Of a stretch of DNA of 64,000 nt, positions 44,706 to 57,380 are shown in pieces. The translations under genes and the position numbers were made by a program. The stretch spans positions 44,038,704-44,102,703 of the forward strand of contig JASEVX010000013.1 of the NCBI GenBank assembly GCA_031761405.1, written 5' to 3'. Below the pieces are notes generated by a model that saw only the letters and a list, made by a program, of their open reading frames with translations, was not told where the DNA came from and ran no database searches. This DNA is from Serripes groenlandicus. Taxonomy: Eukaryota; Mollusca; Bivalvia; Cardiida; Cardiidae. Each line of letters begins with the position of its first letter. Position 1 is the stretch's first letter.

Positions 44706-46645
44706 TAGAACCTAATATAGACCCAGATCAGCCAGAACATCCGTTCCGTCTGATCTAACTATTCGGCCCTCTGCGAAAACCAATCAATATGTATTTACTG
44801 CCAATATAGACCCAGATCAGCCTGCACATCCGTTCAGCCGGATCCGACTGTGCGGCACTCGGCGATAACCAACTTATAAGCATTTTCTGCTATCAGAGAT
44901 CCAGATCAGCCTGCACATCCGTTCAGTCTGATCAGAACGTGTGGCACACTGTGAAAGCCAACCTATAGGCACTTGCTGCCAGTATAGACCCTAGGTAAAG
45001 GTTAGGTTATATGGCGGTTAGATATTCACTTTACCAAATATATGAGCGGCGATCTACGTAAATCAACCAATAGGCAGTTACTGCCAGCATAGACACTAGG
45101 TAAAGGTTAGGTTATATGGCGGTTAGATATTTACTTTACCGAATATATGAGCGGCACTTTACGTTAACCAACCAATAGGCAGTTACTGCCAGCATAGACA
45201 CTAGGTAAAGGTTAGGTTATATGGCGGTTAGATATTCACTTTACCGAATATATGAGCGGCGCTTTACGTTAACCAACCAATAGGCAGTTACTGCCAGCAT
45301 AGACACTAGGTAAAGGTTAGGTTATTTGGCGGTTAGATATTCACTGTAACAAATATATGAGCGGCGCTCTACGTTAACCAACCAATAGGCAGTTACTGCC
45401 AGCATATACACTAGGTGAAGGTTAGGTTATATGACGGTTAGATATTCACTGTAACAAATATATGAGCGGCGCTCTACGTTAACCAACCAATAGGCAGTTA
45501 CTGCCAGCATATACACTAGGTGAAGGTTAGGTTATATGACGGTTAGATATTCACTTTACCGAATATATGAGCGGCGTTCTACATTAACCAACCAATAGGC
45601 ACTTACTGCCAGACCAGATCAGCAAGAATATCCATTCAGTCTGATCCGATCGTGCGACGCTCCGCGTAAACCAACCAATAGGTATTTACTGTCAGTATAG
45701 ACTCGGATCAGCCAGTATATACGTTCAGACTGATCCAACCGTGCGACACTTTGCTAAAAAACAACCAATAGGCATTTATTGCCAGTATAGACCTAGATCA
45801 GCCAGCATATACGTTTAATCTGATCCGATATTGCGGTGCTTTGCAATATGCCATTACTACCAGTATAGTACCAGATCAGGCAGCACATTCGTTTAGTCTA
45901 ATCCGATCCGGTGTGGCGCTTTGCGACAACCAATCAACAGACATTTACTGACATTCAAGAACCAGATCAGCCCGTGCAGTGCATCCGTTCAGTCTTACCC
46001 GACTGTGCGGCGTTCTTCGAAAACCAACATATAGGCATTTACTGACACGATATACTTATATAAGCAAAAACAACCAATAGGCATTTACTGCCAGAATAGA
46101 CCCAGACCATCTGTTAAGTCTCATCCGACCGTGCGGCGCTCTGCGAAAACCAACTAATATGTAATTACTGACAATTTTAAACCAGATCTGTCTGATCCGA
46201 CCGTGATGAGCTCTGCGAAAATAAACCAAATTACTTTAACTACCGGTATAGACCGGATTCAGACAGCATGTCTGTTCAGTTTTATTTGACCGTACGGCGC
46301 TCTGCGAAAACCTACTAATATGCATTTACTGATAATTTAGATGCAGAGCAACAAGTATATCCGTTTAGTATGATCCGACCGTGTGACGCTCTGCAAAAGA
46401 CAACAAATAGGCATTTACTAACAATTTAGAACCAGATTAGCCGGTACATCCGTTCAGTCTGATCTGATGGTGACAAGCTCTGCGAAAACAAACCAATATA
46501 CATTTACAGCCAGTATATACCCAGATCGTTAAGAGCTCTACGAAAACAAACAAAAAGACATTTACTGACAATTTAGAACCAGATCAGCCAGTACATCCGT
46601 TCAGTCTGTTCAGATCGTAATGAGCTCTGCGAAAACAAACCAATA
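44706..46645. repeat. Large minisatellite: about 88-bp units with an inner 105-bp array
   Basis: The outer unit contains GATCAGCCAGCACATCCGTT, CAGTCTGATCCGACCGTGCG and CTCTGCGAAAACCAACCAAT, then AGGCATTTACTGCCAGTATA. At 44991, 45096, 45201, 45306, 45411 and 45516 the start CTAGGTAAAGGTTAGGTTAT recurs at exactly 105 bp, forming a homogeneous inner array. That unit joins part of the outer unit (CCAACCAATAGGCAGTTACT) to a segment with GGCGGTTAGATATTCACTTT. Confidence 0.85.
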
Positions 46646-46689
46646 TACCTGGACGTGGACTGACAGAACTTCTCCTATAGTTATAAAAG

Positions 46690-47100
46690 GTTTAAAGAAA
46701 CTGCTGTAAAGCAGTATCCGATTTGATCTGATGTAAGAATAGGCATATTGGTCTTCAATAATTACAATAATTACAATGAAGTAAGATACATGTTCGAAGG
46801 TGAATGTTGATCAGGAGTCGGGCAACACATGATATGCAACTACTGCTAGAAGTCGCGTACAGGGGAATACTATTAAACGTTATATTACGATGACTTATTG
46901 ATTGTGTGATGTTTTACGATGCTTTCGATAATATTTCAGTTATACCTGGGTAAGTTACAAATACTACTGTTCCATTTATCCTGGCACCAGTCAGCCAGTC
47001 GCAATGCTAACACTGCAACCCTGAGAGCCAATGAGGGCAGCCATTAAACCACTTGTAAAGTCCTTTGTTTGACCCGGCCGGGGGAGCTAACCCTCTTAAT
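46690..47100. repeat. Duplicated segment R2 with an inverted SINE head
   Basis: Counterpart of 25750-26170. Ends in GGGGGAGCTAACCCTC, an inverted B-box. Confidence 0.65.
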
Positions 47101-47469
47101 ATAAAAGTCTAATTCTTGAAAGCTGGCAACTGCAAATGCATCAAAATGCGTTTAATTAAACCGTGGATTTCACCGCCTCCCTCCAAAGAACATTAATTGA
47201 TTATTTGCAGTGGAAACCGAAACTGGTATAAATACATGCTAGAGGATAAACCCCAGGTGATACTTTCTATACAAAAAGAGCTATTAACTCTGTCTAGACA
47301 GTAACATGTTAAAATCTGGTTGTATTCATTGTAATGCAGCAACATTTTTTTCAAAATGATTTTCTTCTATGTTAAGCGTGTTATTTTGATAAGAGATGGC
47401 AATATATAAGTCTAGGGACGTGCTCGGAGGTACCGTATCTACCTATTGTCGAATATAGTGATATGAATA
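47101..47469. other. Plain DNA
   Basis: Only short pieces such as AAAGCTGGCAACTGCAAATG, a MITE remnant, are recognisable. Confidence 0.35.
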
Positions 47470-47639
47470 ACGTAATAAGATTTCCACGGTCAATTGTTTA
47501 TCACATTACAACTGACTCGCTTAAGATTTGATTTAATACTAGCCTGGTGTTATATAATAAACCCAATGCGTTCATTTAGGTGTAGTTTTGTGGACGTTTC
47601 CATGTAACTCTTACACAAATAAGTACTTCTATTTAAACA

Positions 47640-48350
47640 GGTAACCTCCGCCTTAAGTGTGGGAGGTCGTGGGATCGACTGGTAGTAATGGCTGCCCTCC
47701 TTGGCGCTCTGACTTGATTGTGTTAGGAAAAATGAACCAGTAGTACTGGTAACTTACCTAGGCAACTCCGTGATATAACTGAACACTTATTGAAAGGGGC
47801 GTAAACACACCAATCAATAACACAGGTAACCATTAATAACAGTGATACATGCGTTTCACATGTTGAACCAAGGATAGTTGATATCTAATAGCGTTTTCTA
47901 TATACATGTAGATTATCTTCTTATGACAAGATTGTGGTGAATACACGTCAGGAAAAGGAACGAGGGGCGTAAGCAGGACGGGAAGGGATATGTTTCGGTG
48001 AGTCTGTTTTCTCTAACTTTTGCTGCATCTAACACAGTATAGAGGTGCTATTAAGCAACTGACATTTTTCTTTTTAGCAAGACAGTTTCTCAATTAACAG
48101 ACTCGAAAGCAATATAACCCTAAACGAACATATATGTGTCTAAATGAGCATGTTTATGATTACTCTTTGCGTTCGGATTCGATCCCAAGGCGGGTCAGGA
48201 CAATTATTTCAAACTTGCTGATATAGTGGCTTCCCTCTATGACGGTCTGGAATCTGGTGGAGGCATTACACCAGGCGAAACTTACAAATAATAGTAGTAG
48301 TTCATGAAGATACCGCCGTGATATAACATAAATAATGTTATAAGTACCTT
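47640..48350 (+). repeat. Two SINEs in block B
   Basis: Paralogues of the SINEs at 28805 and 29345: TGGGAGGTCGTGGGATCGAC ... CCGTGATATAACTGAACACT, and CGTTCGGATTCGATCCCAAG ... GCCGTGATATAACATAAA. Confidence 0.65.
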
Positions 48351-48509
48351 ATTCACCTTAACCCACACAATAGGTGACGAAATAAACACTTATATTACCA
48401 CGAACAAAGATCCTAGTTAACGTTGTTTACATTAAACTGTTATAAGCTTCGTTTAATATTTTCAACGTTCTTCATTGAACGTTTCTGATAAGATATTGAT
48501 TTTGATTCA

Positions 48510-49720
48510 TTGCACTTTTATGGATGTTCGTAAAAGTTCAGGCCACTCCTGCTGTATCAACAAGCCACAGTTCCGACTACTTCGACTGTTATACCAAGCC
48601 ACAAAAGCCGTCATTCCGGCTTCCCTGGCCAGCTTGAACAATCGATTCCGAAAACCCTGAACCGTATGATTTATGTGCAGGCACACTGTCTTGGTTCTTT
48701 TGGAAATTATGTCAGGAGTTTGCAGTCTACTGATGTAACTCGCTATGACGGCAACTAGTGCAACCCAAAGCGATTGCAATTGATATGCATGCATATACCA
48801 CGCATCTTTCTCAAATAACTGACTCGCAAATCGAACATGTGAATTTTTCTATTGGCTAAAAACCGGCTTAGTTTTGCAGCCGACTGCCGGAACTCAACAG
48901 AACGACAACTAGTGAAACTTTAAGCTAGAGTTCGGAGCCTTCCCCGGACACGTGTTAGATTAACGCCTAAAGTATGTAACTCGAGCAGCATAAAGCCGGA
49001 GTCTGGTTTCCGCTTGACTTGGCAGTAAGGAGATAATCTCGACATTCTAACTCCAGCTAGGTTTAGCAGCCGGTCGCCAAAAATCGGCAGAACGGCATTT
49101 AGTACAACTTGAAATCAGTGTTAGGTGCCTTCCCCTGACACATGCCAGGTTAAGTATGTAGCTTGAGCAATTTCACCATTGGAGTTGGGCCAAACATTCT
49201 AACTTCCGCTGGACGGGGCAGTCGACCCCCTCACCCCGGCTGAAAGGAACATATTGTAACTTATAGCCAGGTATGGGGGGGGGGGGGGGGGGGGGGGGGG
49301 GGCGGGGGTGTGATCCGCATAATAAATGTCAGGTTGCCAGCTAAATTCGAACAGGACTGGTGCAAAGTTTGAACATTCTCGAACAATTCTAAATCCGGCT
49401 GGGTTTAGAAGCCGGTTGCCCAAAACTTTGCAGGTTGGCAAGAACCGCAACTATTGCAACTTGTCATCATTGTAAGGCGCCTTTCCATGACATATGCCAG
49501 GAGTCCGGTATAATTCAGTATCTCGAGCAATGTAAAGCCGGAGTTGGGCTGTTGACTTGTCAAAGTTCCCAAAGGGTACCTTGTGCAAATCAAAACCAGT
49601 CTGGGGGCGTTTAGCTTCCATCTGATATGTGTCAGGTCGACGGCTAAATCATGTTACTCGAACAGAACGGATGTAAAGTCGGAACGTACTCGGTAATTCC
49701 TTCTCTGGCCGGGTTTAGCA
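48510..49720. repeat. CCGG-rich degenerate tandem region in block B
   Basis: Counterpart of 29700-31100. It contains a run of 28 G at 49275-49302, where block A has only AGGGGGG. Confidence 0.65.
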
Positions 49721-49965
49721 GCCAGTTTGTGGCGCATGTACCTGGCATACATCAATTTATCTCGAAAAAAAGGATTGCACACTCGTAGATGGGAGCAACA
49801 ATGGCCGTCCTGTCCAGTTTCGACAGCTGACTACAACAATCAGTTGGAGTTATACCAAAGGAATAGATCCCTCCTGCTTATTGTTCGAGTTAGAGGACGT
49901 GAGTTCCACATTCGTGCATTCCAAAAGCCAGCACTTCGTGTTTAGCGTATATATAACATCCACTA

Positions 49966-50075
49966 CACGAAAATTGGGATTTAATTTAGAAGTAAATTTC
50001 CTTAAATTTCCTTAAATTCCGAAATTTAAGGAAATTTAAGGAAATTTACTTCTAAATTAAATCCCAATTTTCGTG
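49966..50075. mobile_element. Foldback MITE, 55-bp arms with one mismatch
   Basis: CACGAAAATTGGGATTTAAT at the left pairs with ATTAAATCCCAATTTTCGTG at the right across the whole 110 bp. The homologous site in block A (about 31427-31436, TATAACATCTGTCGTCAGC) has no such insert. Confidence 0.85.
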
Positions 50076-50229
50076 CAGTTATCAGTCGTCAGCATTATTC
50101 CGCCACAATTATACAGTCTATATCCCTGCCCATTATTCAAGGGCTCGAACTTGTCCGAATTGTCTGTTCGACATAGGTGGAACAGCCGTAGTAGCCGGAA
50201 CTCCGCATCTTCCGGCTAGTTGATATTTT

Positions 50230-51360
50230 CACTTTACACGTATGGTCAAATTCTTACAAAATAGCTTAATTAATCATCTCTCGTTACATCACATATACGT
50301 ATACGCTATACCTGACCGTATATACACACAAAGGCATGGACATGTACATGCAAATACAACGGGTACCTTTATTTATAAACTCGACAGAACAGGATCCTGC
50401 TTCGCATGCCCTATCAAAACTTTGAATTTACAGGCATTGTCCAATTCTTAGAAAATAGCTTAATTAATCACCTCTCGCTATATCACATATACATATACTG
50501 TTGCCTTATCATATATATATACACAAAACAGCCAGTAAATACAACATGTACCTTTTTTTAAAAACACGGCAGAATAGGGTCCAGTTGTGAATGCCATATC
50601 AAAACTTTCACTTTACACGTATGGTCAAATTCTTACAAAATAGCTTAATTAATCATCTCTCGTTACATCACATATAAGTATACGCTATACCTGACCGTAT
50701 ATACACACAAAGGCATGGACATGTACATGCAAATACAACGGGTACCTTTATTTATAAACTCGACAGAACAGGATCCTGCTTCGCATGCCCTATCAAAACT
50801 TTGAATTTACAGGCATTGTCCAATTCTTAGAAAATAGCTTAATTAATCACCTCTCGCTATATCACATATACATATACTGTTGCCTTATCATATATATATA
50901 CACAAAACAGCCAGTAAATACAACATGTACCTTTTTTTAAAAACACGGCAGAATAGGGTCCAGTTGTGAATGCCATATCAAAACTTTCACTTTACACGTA
51001 TGGTCAAATTCTTACAAAATAGCTTAATTAATCACCTCCCGTTACATCACATATACGTATACGCTATACCTGACCGTATATACACACAAAGGCATGTACA
51101 TGTACATGCAATTACAACGGGTACCTTCATTTATAAACTCGACAGAACAGGATCCTGCTTCGCATGCCCTATCAAAACTTTGAATTTACAGGCATTGTCC
51201 AATTCTTAGAAAATAGTTTAATTAATCACCTCTCGCTACATTACATATACATATACTGTTGCCTTATCATATATATATATTTATATATACACAAAACAGC
51301 CAGTAAATACAACATGTACCTTTTTTAAAAACACGGCAGAATAGGGTCCAGTTGTGATAT
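50230..51360. repeat. 379-bp higher-order tandem repeat, three units
   Basis: TATGGTCAAATTCTTACAAA starts units at 50241, 50620 and 50999, spacing 379 bp. Each unit is a dimer of about 190-bp monomers, one with CAAATTCTTACAAAATAGC and the other with CCAATTCTTAGAAAATAG. Units are nearly identical. Confidence 0.85.
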
Positions 51361-51419
51361 ACACGCATGGTCAAATTCTTATTTACAGAATTCGTATCCC
51401 CTGTGTTTACTATAACTAA

Positions 51420-51960
51420 CACATATACATAGAAAATCTTCTAATAATTAAAAACACATTAACACAATCACATAAACATATACATAGCTTATAAACTTAA
51501 GTTGGTATATTCAATGCAATCCGCTAGAGACACATACTCTTGTAAAGGGAAAAGAAGGGATTTTCTGACAGATTACATCGCAGGCGTATTTAGTGTAATT
51601 GGACCTATCTAAAATGCGGAAGTATTTCACGAATAAGCAAGGACACGAAATGTTTAACTTAAACTTTTGTTAAGGCATTGTGATAGATTTCTTCACAGAA
51701 TAATTGTTCAACAGGTATGTTAGAATGTTTATATGTCGTACTTTGATCAAAATGAAAGATAATGTTTAATATTGCTATTTAGGTTACGGTCATATAAACA
51801 AGGTACACCACATCGGGTCATGTCGAAACATGACAGCACATTATTCTTCTAAAAGTGTGCGAGTTATATTTAAGAATGTAGATGTTCACGTAAACGGCAG
51901 GTTATATCGCTTGATCTAGTCATCAATTACACCAACTACATTATAATATCATCATGAACA
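51420..51960. repeat. TRIM upstream module, copy in block B (no gene attached)
   Basis: GTAATTGGACCTATCTAAAA, GCGGAAGTATTTCACGAATA and TCGCTTGATCTAGTCATCAA are shared with the modules before genes 2 and 3. ATATCATCATGAACAACATC is an unexpanded version of their minisatellite. Confidence 0.65.
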
Positions 51961-52099
51961 ACATCATATGCTTAATATACAAATTAAAACTTTCTTTATA
52001 ACTTTTGTATTAGTTGATACACATTGATTAGCTTTGTCCCAAATTCATATTTGTTTATGCTTTTCGTTATGGTGACTTAATATTTTACGTCATAAATTT

Positions 52100-53000
52100 A
52101 ATGCTCACTGGACTCCATTTCTAGCTCGACTTTTCGAAGAGAAGGCAAGCTATCCTACTCGCCTCGGCGACGGCGTTGGCGTCGACGTTTGCATCACCCA
52201 TTGGATAAGTTTTTTGTACCACGTCCCTTTTTTTTCAAAACCATTACAGATATTGATTTAAAACTTACAATACTTGTTTACCATGATAACCTTTATCAAC
52301 AGACAAGAGTACATAAAACTGTCCATATTTTTGTAAGAATGGTGGCCCTTTTTATACTTAGAATTTTGGTAAAGTTGTTCGTACCACAGCATGGGTTGTT
52401 TTCAAAACCATTAGAGATATTGCCTTTAAACTTACGAAACTTGTTCAACATCATAACTTCCATCAACAAAACATGTTTTTGAAAGAAGGATGGCCCTTTC
52501 GCGACTTAGAATTTTGGTTAAGTTTAGCTTACAACCCCACTTTTTTTTCAAAACCATTACAGATATTGCTTTGAATCTACCAATACTTATAATTATTTAC
52601 CATCATTACTTACATCAACAGACAAGAGTACACAACTCTGTGAAGTATTTTGTCAGAATAATTGTCCCCTTTTCGACTTAGAAAAGTACATAGAATCTAG
52701 GTCAAATCAAATTATTGACAAAAGAAGGTAACTTATGTTAGAGATTTGTCAGAATAATTGCCCCTTTTTCGACATAGAATCTGGGTATAATCAAATTGTT
52801 GACAAGAGAAGGTAACGTTGTTACACATTTGTCTTTAATATTGACCTAATATCTAGCTGAGTATGGCCCATAACACTTAAACAAATACAGAGATTTTTAT
52901 TTTGCCTTTCATTGCAAAAAAGTTTTGTTTCACTGTCCAGCTTTAAAAAGGGCGAGCGTACTGTATTACGGATAGCTCTTGTTTTAATGTTTTAAACTTC
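52100..53000 (+). mobile_element. Tandem-core element, about 165-bp units
   Basis: The left end CTAGCTCGACTTTTCGAAGA is followed by a CGGCGACGGCGTTGGCG stretch. The core units repeat TTTTCAAAACCATTACAGAT, CATCAACAGACAAGAGTACA and GACTTAGAATTTTGGT about three times. The right end has GGCGAGCGTACTGTATTACG then TAGCTCTTGTTTTAATG. The matching place in block A (about 32970-33000) lacks it. Frames at 52189 and 52490 are repeat-derived. Confidence 0.6.
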
Positions 53001-53339
53001 AAGTGACAAAATCGGTAGATAAGCCTTTTATAACTTTAGCTTTGTAAATAAAAGCTACATTTAGTGCTCTTATGAATCATCTCAGAGTAACTAATTATGG
53101 GAAGAATTACACTACTCGGTTTAACTATTGTAAGCGATTTTAAACAACATTTGTATGTCAAGAAATATGCTACTTTAACAGCCTTGAACAATTCAGACCT
53201 AGATTAGACAAAACGTGTAAACTGATTGCAACTCGGGTATCGATATGAAGCAAAACGGGGCTTCAGAAATGTCTAAGAGTATAACATATGTACATGTTAG
53301 TAATGAGAGTAGTTGTTGGAATTTAGCCGGAAAGGGTTA

Positions 53340-54330
53340 GAACCTTAATGAAACATATATTGACTGACACATATAGGGTTTGATAACAAAAGTATTGTCT
53401 GGCACATTAAGGATACATATCTTTATAAGAGGGATATAAACCGCACAATTTGGGTTTGATAGCTTAATTAGAGATACTAACCGGCAAATACGGGTTTGAT
53501 AGCTTAATTAGAGATACTAACCGGCAAATATCGGGTTTGGAGGATTAATAAGAGAGATATTAACCGGCAAATATCGGGTTTCGAAGCTTACTAAGAGAGA
53601 TATTAACCGGCAAAAAGGATATCACCCAGCAAATATTAAGTATGGAAGCTTAATTTAAGATATTAACCGACACATATTGGGTTTGTTAGCTTAATAAGAG
53701 ATATTAACTGGCATATGTATATGGTTTGGAAGCTTAATAGGATAATTTAACCGGCAAATATTGGGTTTTGTAGCTTAATAAGAGATATTAAACGGCAAAA
53801 ATCGGGGTTGGAAGCTTAATAACGGATTTTATCGCCACATATTGGGTTTGGAAGCTTAAAAAGATATATCAGCCGTCACATATTGGGTTTGGATGCTTAG
53901 TAGGAGATATTAGCAATTATAGTATTTAGAAGCTTAATAAAGGATATTAACCTGCGAATATTAAGTTTAGAAACTTAATTATATGTATTAACCGACAAAT
54001 ATTGGGATTGTAAGCTCAATAAGATATATTAATCGGCACATATTGCGTTTGGAAGCTTAATAGGAGATTTTAACCGGCAAATATTGGATTTTGTAGCTTA
54101 ATCAGAGATATTAAACGGCAAACATCGGGGTTGGAAGCTTAATAACGGATATCAACCAAAATATATTGGGTTTGGAAGCTTAATTAAGATATATTAATCG
54201 TCAAATATTGGGTTTGAATGCTTAATAAGAGATCTTAAACGGCAAACGTCGGGATGGAAGCTTAATAACGGATATTAACCCCCAAATATTGGGTTTGGAA
54301 GCTTAATGAGATATATCACCAGTCAAATAT
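53340..54330. repeat. About 42-bp tandem array, degenerate, over 20 units
   Basis: GGAAGCTTAATAAGAGATAT, TAACCGGCAAATATTGGGTT and many variants. Homologous to the short homogeneous array at 33240. Confidence 0.8.
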
Positions 54331-54484
54331 TGTTATAGCGACTTTGCTTGGTTTTGCAAAGATATATTCACAATCGTGTCTTGCAGGCTTGATGTATGTT
54401 GGAAAAGGTCAAAAGGGCACTTACATTAATCAGCGAAAGGAAAGAGTTACATTTATCAACAGCTTTTCATATCAAAGTTTATGT

Positions 54485-55990
54485 CTTACCTATTTGTGGA
54501 GGCGTCATTAAATACAAGTCGTTTTCCGTTGTGATAGAGTCAAGCTTACTTGGTCACGAAACTCGAGATGAACAGGTTCTGCCTTTGGCATTTTTCACAC
54601 ACACGGCGCGAGTTTTCTTTAAGTTTACAGGAGCGGACATCGATCTTGATTAATATAAGTTTAAAGCATTGTGCAAGATGTAAAATAAATAAGTTTAAAC
54701 TAATTATTTACCGATTATTCGAACAATATATATATATATATATGTATATATAGCAGACTAAAGTCACCATTTAAGAACGTCATCAACTCTTCACATATGC
54801 AATTTATCCAAGTCCCGATCAGTTAGTGTCTTTTATCTCTTTCCTATATATAACAAATCTAGAGCAAGCGGCTGTCAATTCAGCTTGGCGAAATCTCTAA
54901 AGGAAGGTATAATTAATTAATATTTGAAAACCTTGTGGCAAAGGCGGAAGTTGAACACACAAGAGCTTCCATACTGATGTATTACAGTCACTTTGACATA
55001 GATCAATGAAACGGGAACCCGTCTAGGCTCATTTTACAATAAACCAGTGTATGAGTATGAAGGAATTCTGTCTCCAAATAAAAGTGCTAGAGTCATGAAG
55101 TTATTTCATACATACACATTAAAGACATATTGCACTTTGGTATAGCTTGGAAAAACGCGAACCCCTCAAAACGCTCTTGACAATGAACCTGTGTATGGAA
55201 TATGAAGGAATTCCATCCACAAATGACAGTATAAGAGCGTTCAAGTCGTTATATACAAATGTAGTATAGTACTCAGTTAATGTGAACTTGAACTTTGACC
55301 TAGTTCGTTGGAATGGGAACTTGTACACAAAGAGATAATTGTAAACATATGATTTAAGTTTCATAACAATCGGATAAGAAATAAAGTTGCAAGAGTGATA
55401 ACTTATAAAAGATGATGTGACATTGACCTTTGACATAAGTCGGTACAATTCGAACTCAAACAATAGGGGATGTTGGTGAACACGTAAGATACGTTTCATA
55501 ATAATCAGATGATATATAAAGTCGATAGAGCAATGACGTCATTTTGCACAGACGTATACAATTAACTGTGACCTTGACCGTTAACCTATGTCAATGAAAC
55601 GCGTACTCGTTCAAGAGGCGATGTAATTGAACATGTGTTTTAAATTTCATAACATTAGGAAAAAAGCAAAGTCGCTTAAGCGATGACGTTGTATCACACA
55701 CATATATATATTTGTAACTGTGAACTTGAAATTTGACCTTTGACCTAGGCAAATGAAACTCAAACAAATACAAGAGGCTATGCTGGTGAACTGAACATAT
55801 GTATTCAGTTATATAATAATCGGATAAAAAATACAATTGCTAGAGCGATGATTTCGCTTTTACAAACTGTTAATAGCCACTGTGACTCTGACCTTTGAAC
55901 TAGTTTGGATGAAACACGAACTCGTACAATATACGATAATGGTGAACATGTGTTTCAAGTGTCATCACAATCGTATAAGAGGTAATGCTA
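54485..55990. repeat. Uninterrupted copy of the 8.3-15.3 kb segment with tandem-core units
   Basis: It begins GTCTTACCTATTTGTGG and has a SINE tail at about 54630-54705. From about 54985 it has units of 134-162 bp carrying (T)GACCTAGTTCG, GACATAAGTCGG, AACCTATGTCAATG, GACCTAGGCAAATG and GAACTAGTTTGG at about 55298, 55432, 55578, 55740 and 55890. The site corresponding to the 5.8-kb insertion (about 55498) is empty here. Confidence 0.75.
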
Positions 55991-57380
55991 GTAAATATGT
56001 GTCAGGTGATGACTTATTTCGTTTTCCGTAATTTTTCTGAAAGACTTATTCTGCAGATGCGCCTAAATGCGCCTACATGAGGGAAAGTGTTCTATTTCGG
56101 GTTTCTTATCGACCCAGAGACATTACATCGACTGATTACTTGAACCAATGAAAACAGTTTTCACAACGAACGAGTCTGTTTTTTCCACTCGATGTTTTGC
56201 CTGTGATCCCTGTTTAGCCTTTAAGTTAAGCAACCAAATTATTGAACCCCAATGTATTTCCTGAATATGTTGGTCAAGTTTGTTTTTCTATTCATGTGTC
56301 AGCGGTCAATATATTCTCACGAAAAAGTCAGTTAATATATTGTACAAAGATGTTTTCAAAGGAGGGTCTATTATTAGTGACATGTTAGATAAAGGAGCAA
56401 AGCTTATGTAATTGGATATTCAGTACTCCCTTTGTCAATCTAGTATTAAGTATGGATTTCCTCACGCATTAGATGCATGTATTGGGAAATAAATTTAGGC
56501 ATGAGACTGCCCCTTCATAAAATATTGTTGTTGTTGTGTGTTACATAAGTAAATTCGCAGTATAGATAAACTAGCCTCCAAAAGGCTAAATTGCATGTAT
56601 TGCCACTTGCACTATCGTAACATATCTTGACGAAACAGCACGTTTAGAAGAGTTATTTCCCCTAATAGAAAAGCCGCCATTTATATCCAAAGTTTCTCAA
56701 TCATCACGTGAAAAGTCGATGTGAATTTTGTAAATTGGAGAGAAACAGAGACTTTTCACATTCAAGGTTAGTTCTTCTTTCATATCGTCAATGTAAGTGG
56801 AGTAAGTAGAATTATATTTAATGTCTAAAGAAACTAAATTTTGCCACAGACAGATAAATCCATTATACCTACGGGTAAGACACCCGTAAGATTTGATTGG
56901 GCTCTGAAATAAGCCCCTCTTTCTTTGGACGTCTTGGTATGATACTGTAATGATACTGGTGCTCACAGAAGTTAAGTTTTAATGAAAGTGTTGGTAACAA
57001 ATTAGGCGTTGTTTGTCATATCTCTTTCTCTGGTTTTAACACTGATATAAGACATGTCTCCTTGCAAGTGACGATCTATCCTCATCGTAAAACATTTTTT
57101 TGATAATTATTGTTCATAATATTCAATAATTGAAAACGTCTTATATGTCGCTAAATATTATGTATTAATACGAGGTCGAAAATAATGGGGCTTTCTTTAT
57201 AATATTCTATCAGTTGAATTTGATACATGTACATATTGATGAACTTCATACATACAGCCAAGACAACTTTGAATGTAAGCAAAAACATTGAAGATCTCCG
57301 TTGTAAATAAAGGTTTAATTACTGAAAAATGTTGAAAGCATTGTGGCAAAAGGAGAAATTGCTCATATTGTCTCAATGTT
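55991..57380. repeat. Dispersed repeat V, copy 3, and plain DNA
   Basis: 56105-56515 matches 37880-38190 and 40205-40570 (TATTCATGTGTCAGCGGTCA, TTCCTCACGCATTAGATGCA). 57140-57250 resembles 39745-39850. No gene is recognised. Confidence 0.5.

Larger units (their letters stand above)
47470..54330. repeat. Segmental duplication, block B
   Basis: Collinear with block A (28640-33640). Block B is longer because of the 379-bp array (50230-51360), a foldback MITE (49966-50075), a tandem-core element (about 52100-53000) and a longer terminal array. Confidence 0.8.

Noticed and set aside
49199..49450. Minus-strand frame with a proline run
   Set aside because: Created by the G homopolymer; no similarity and no homologous frame in block A.
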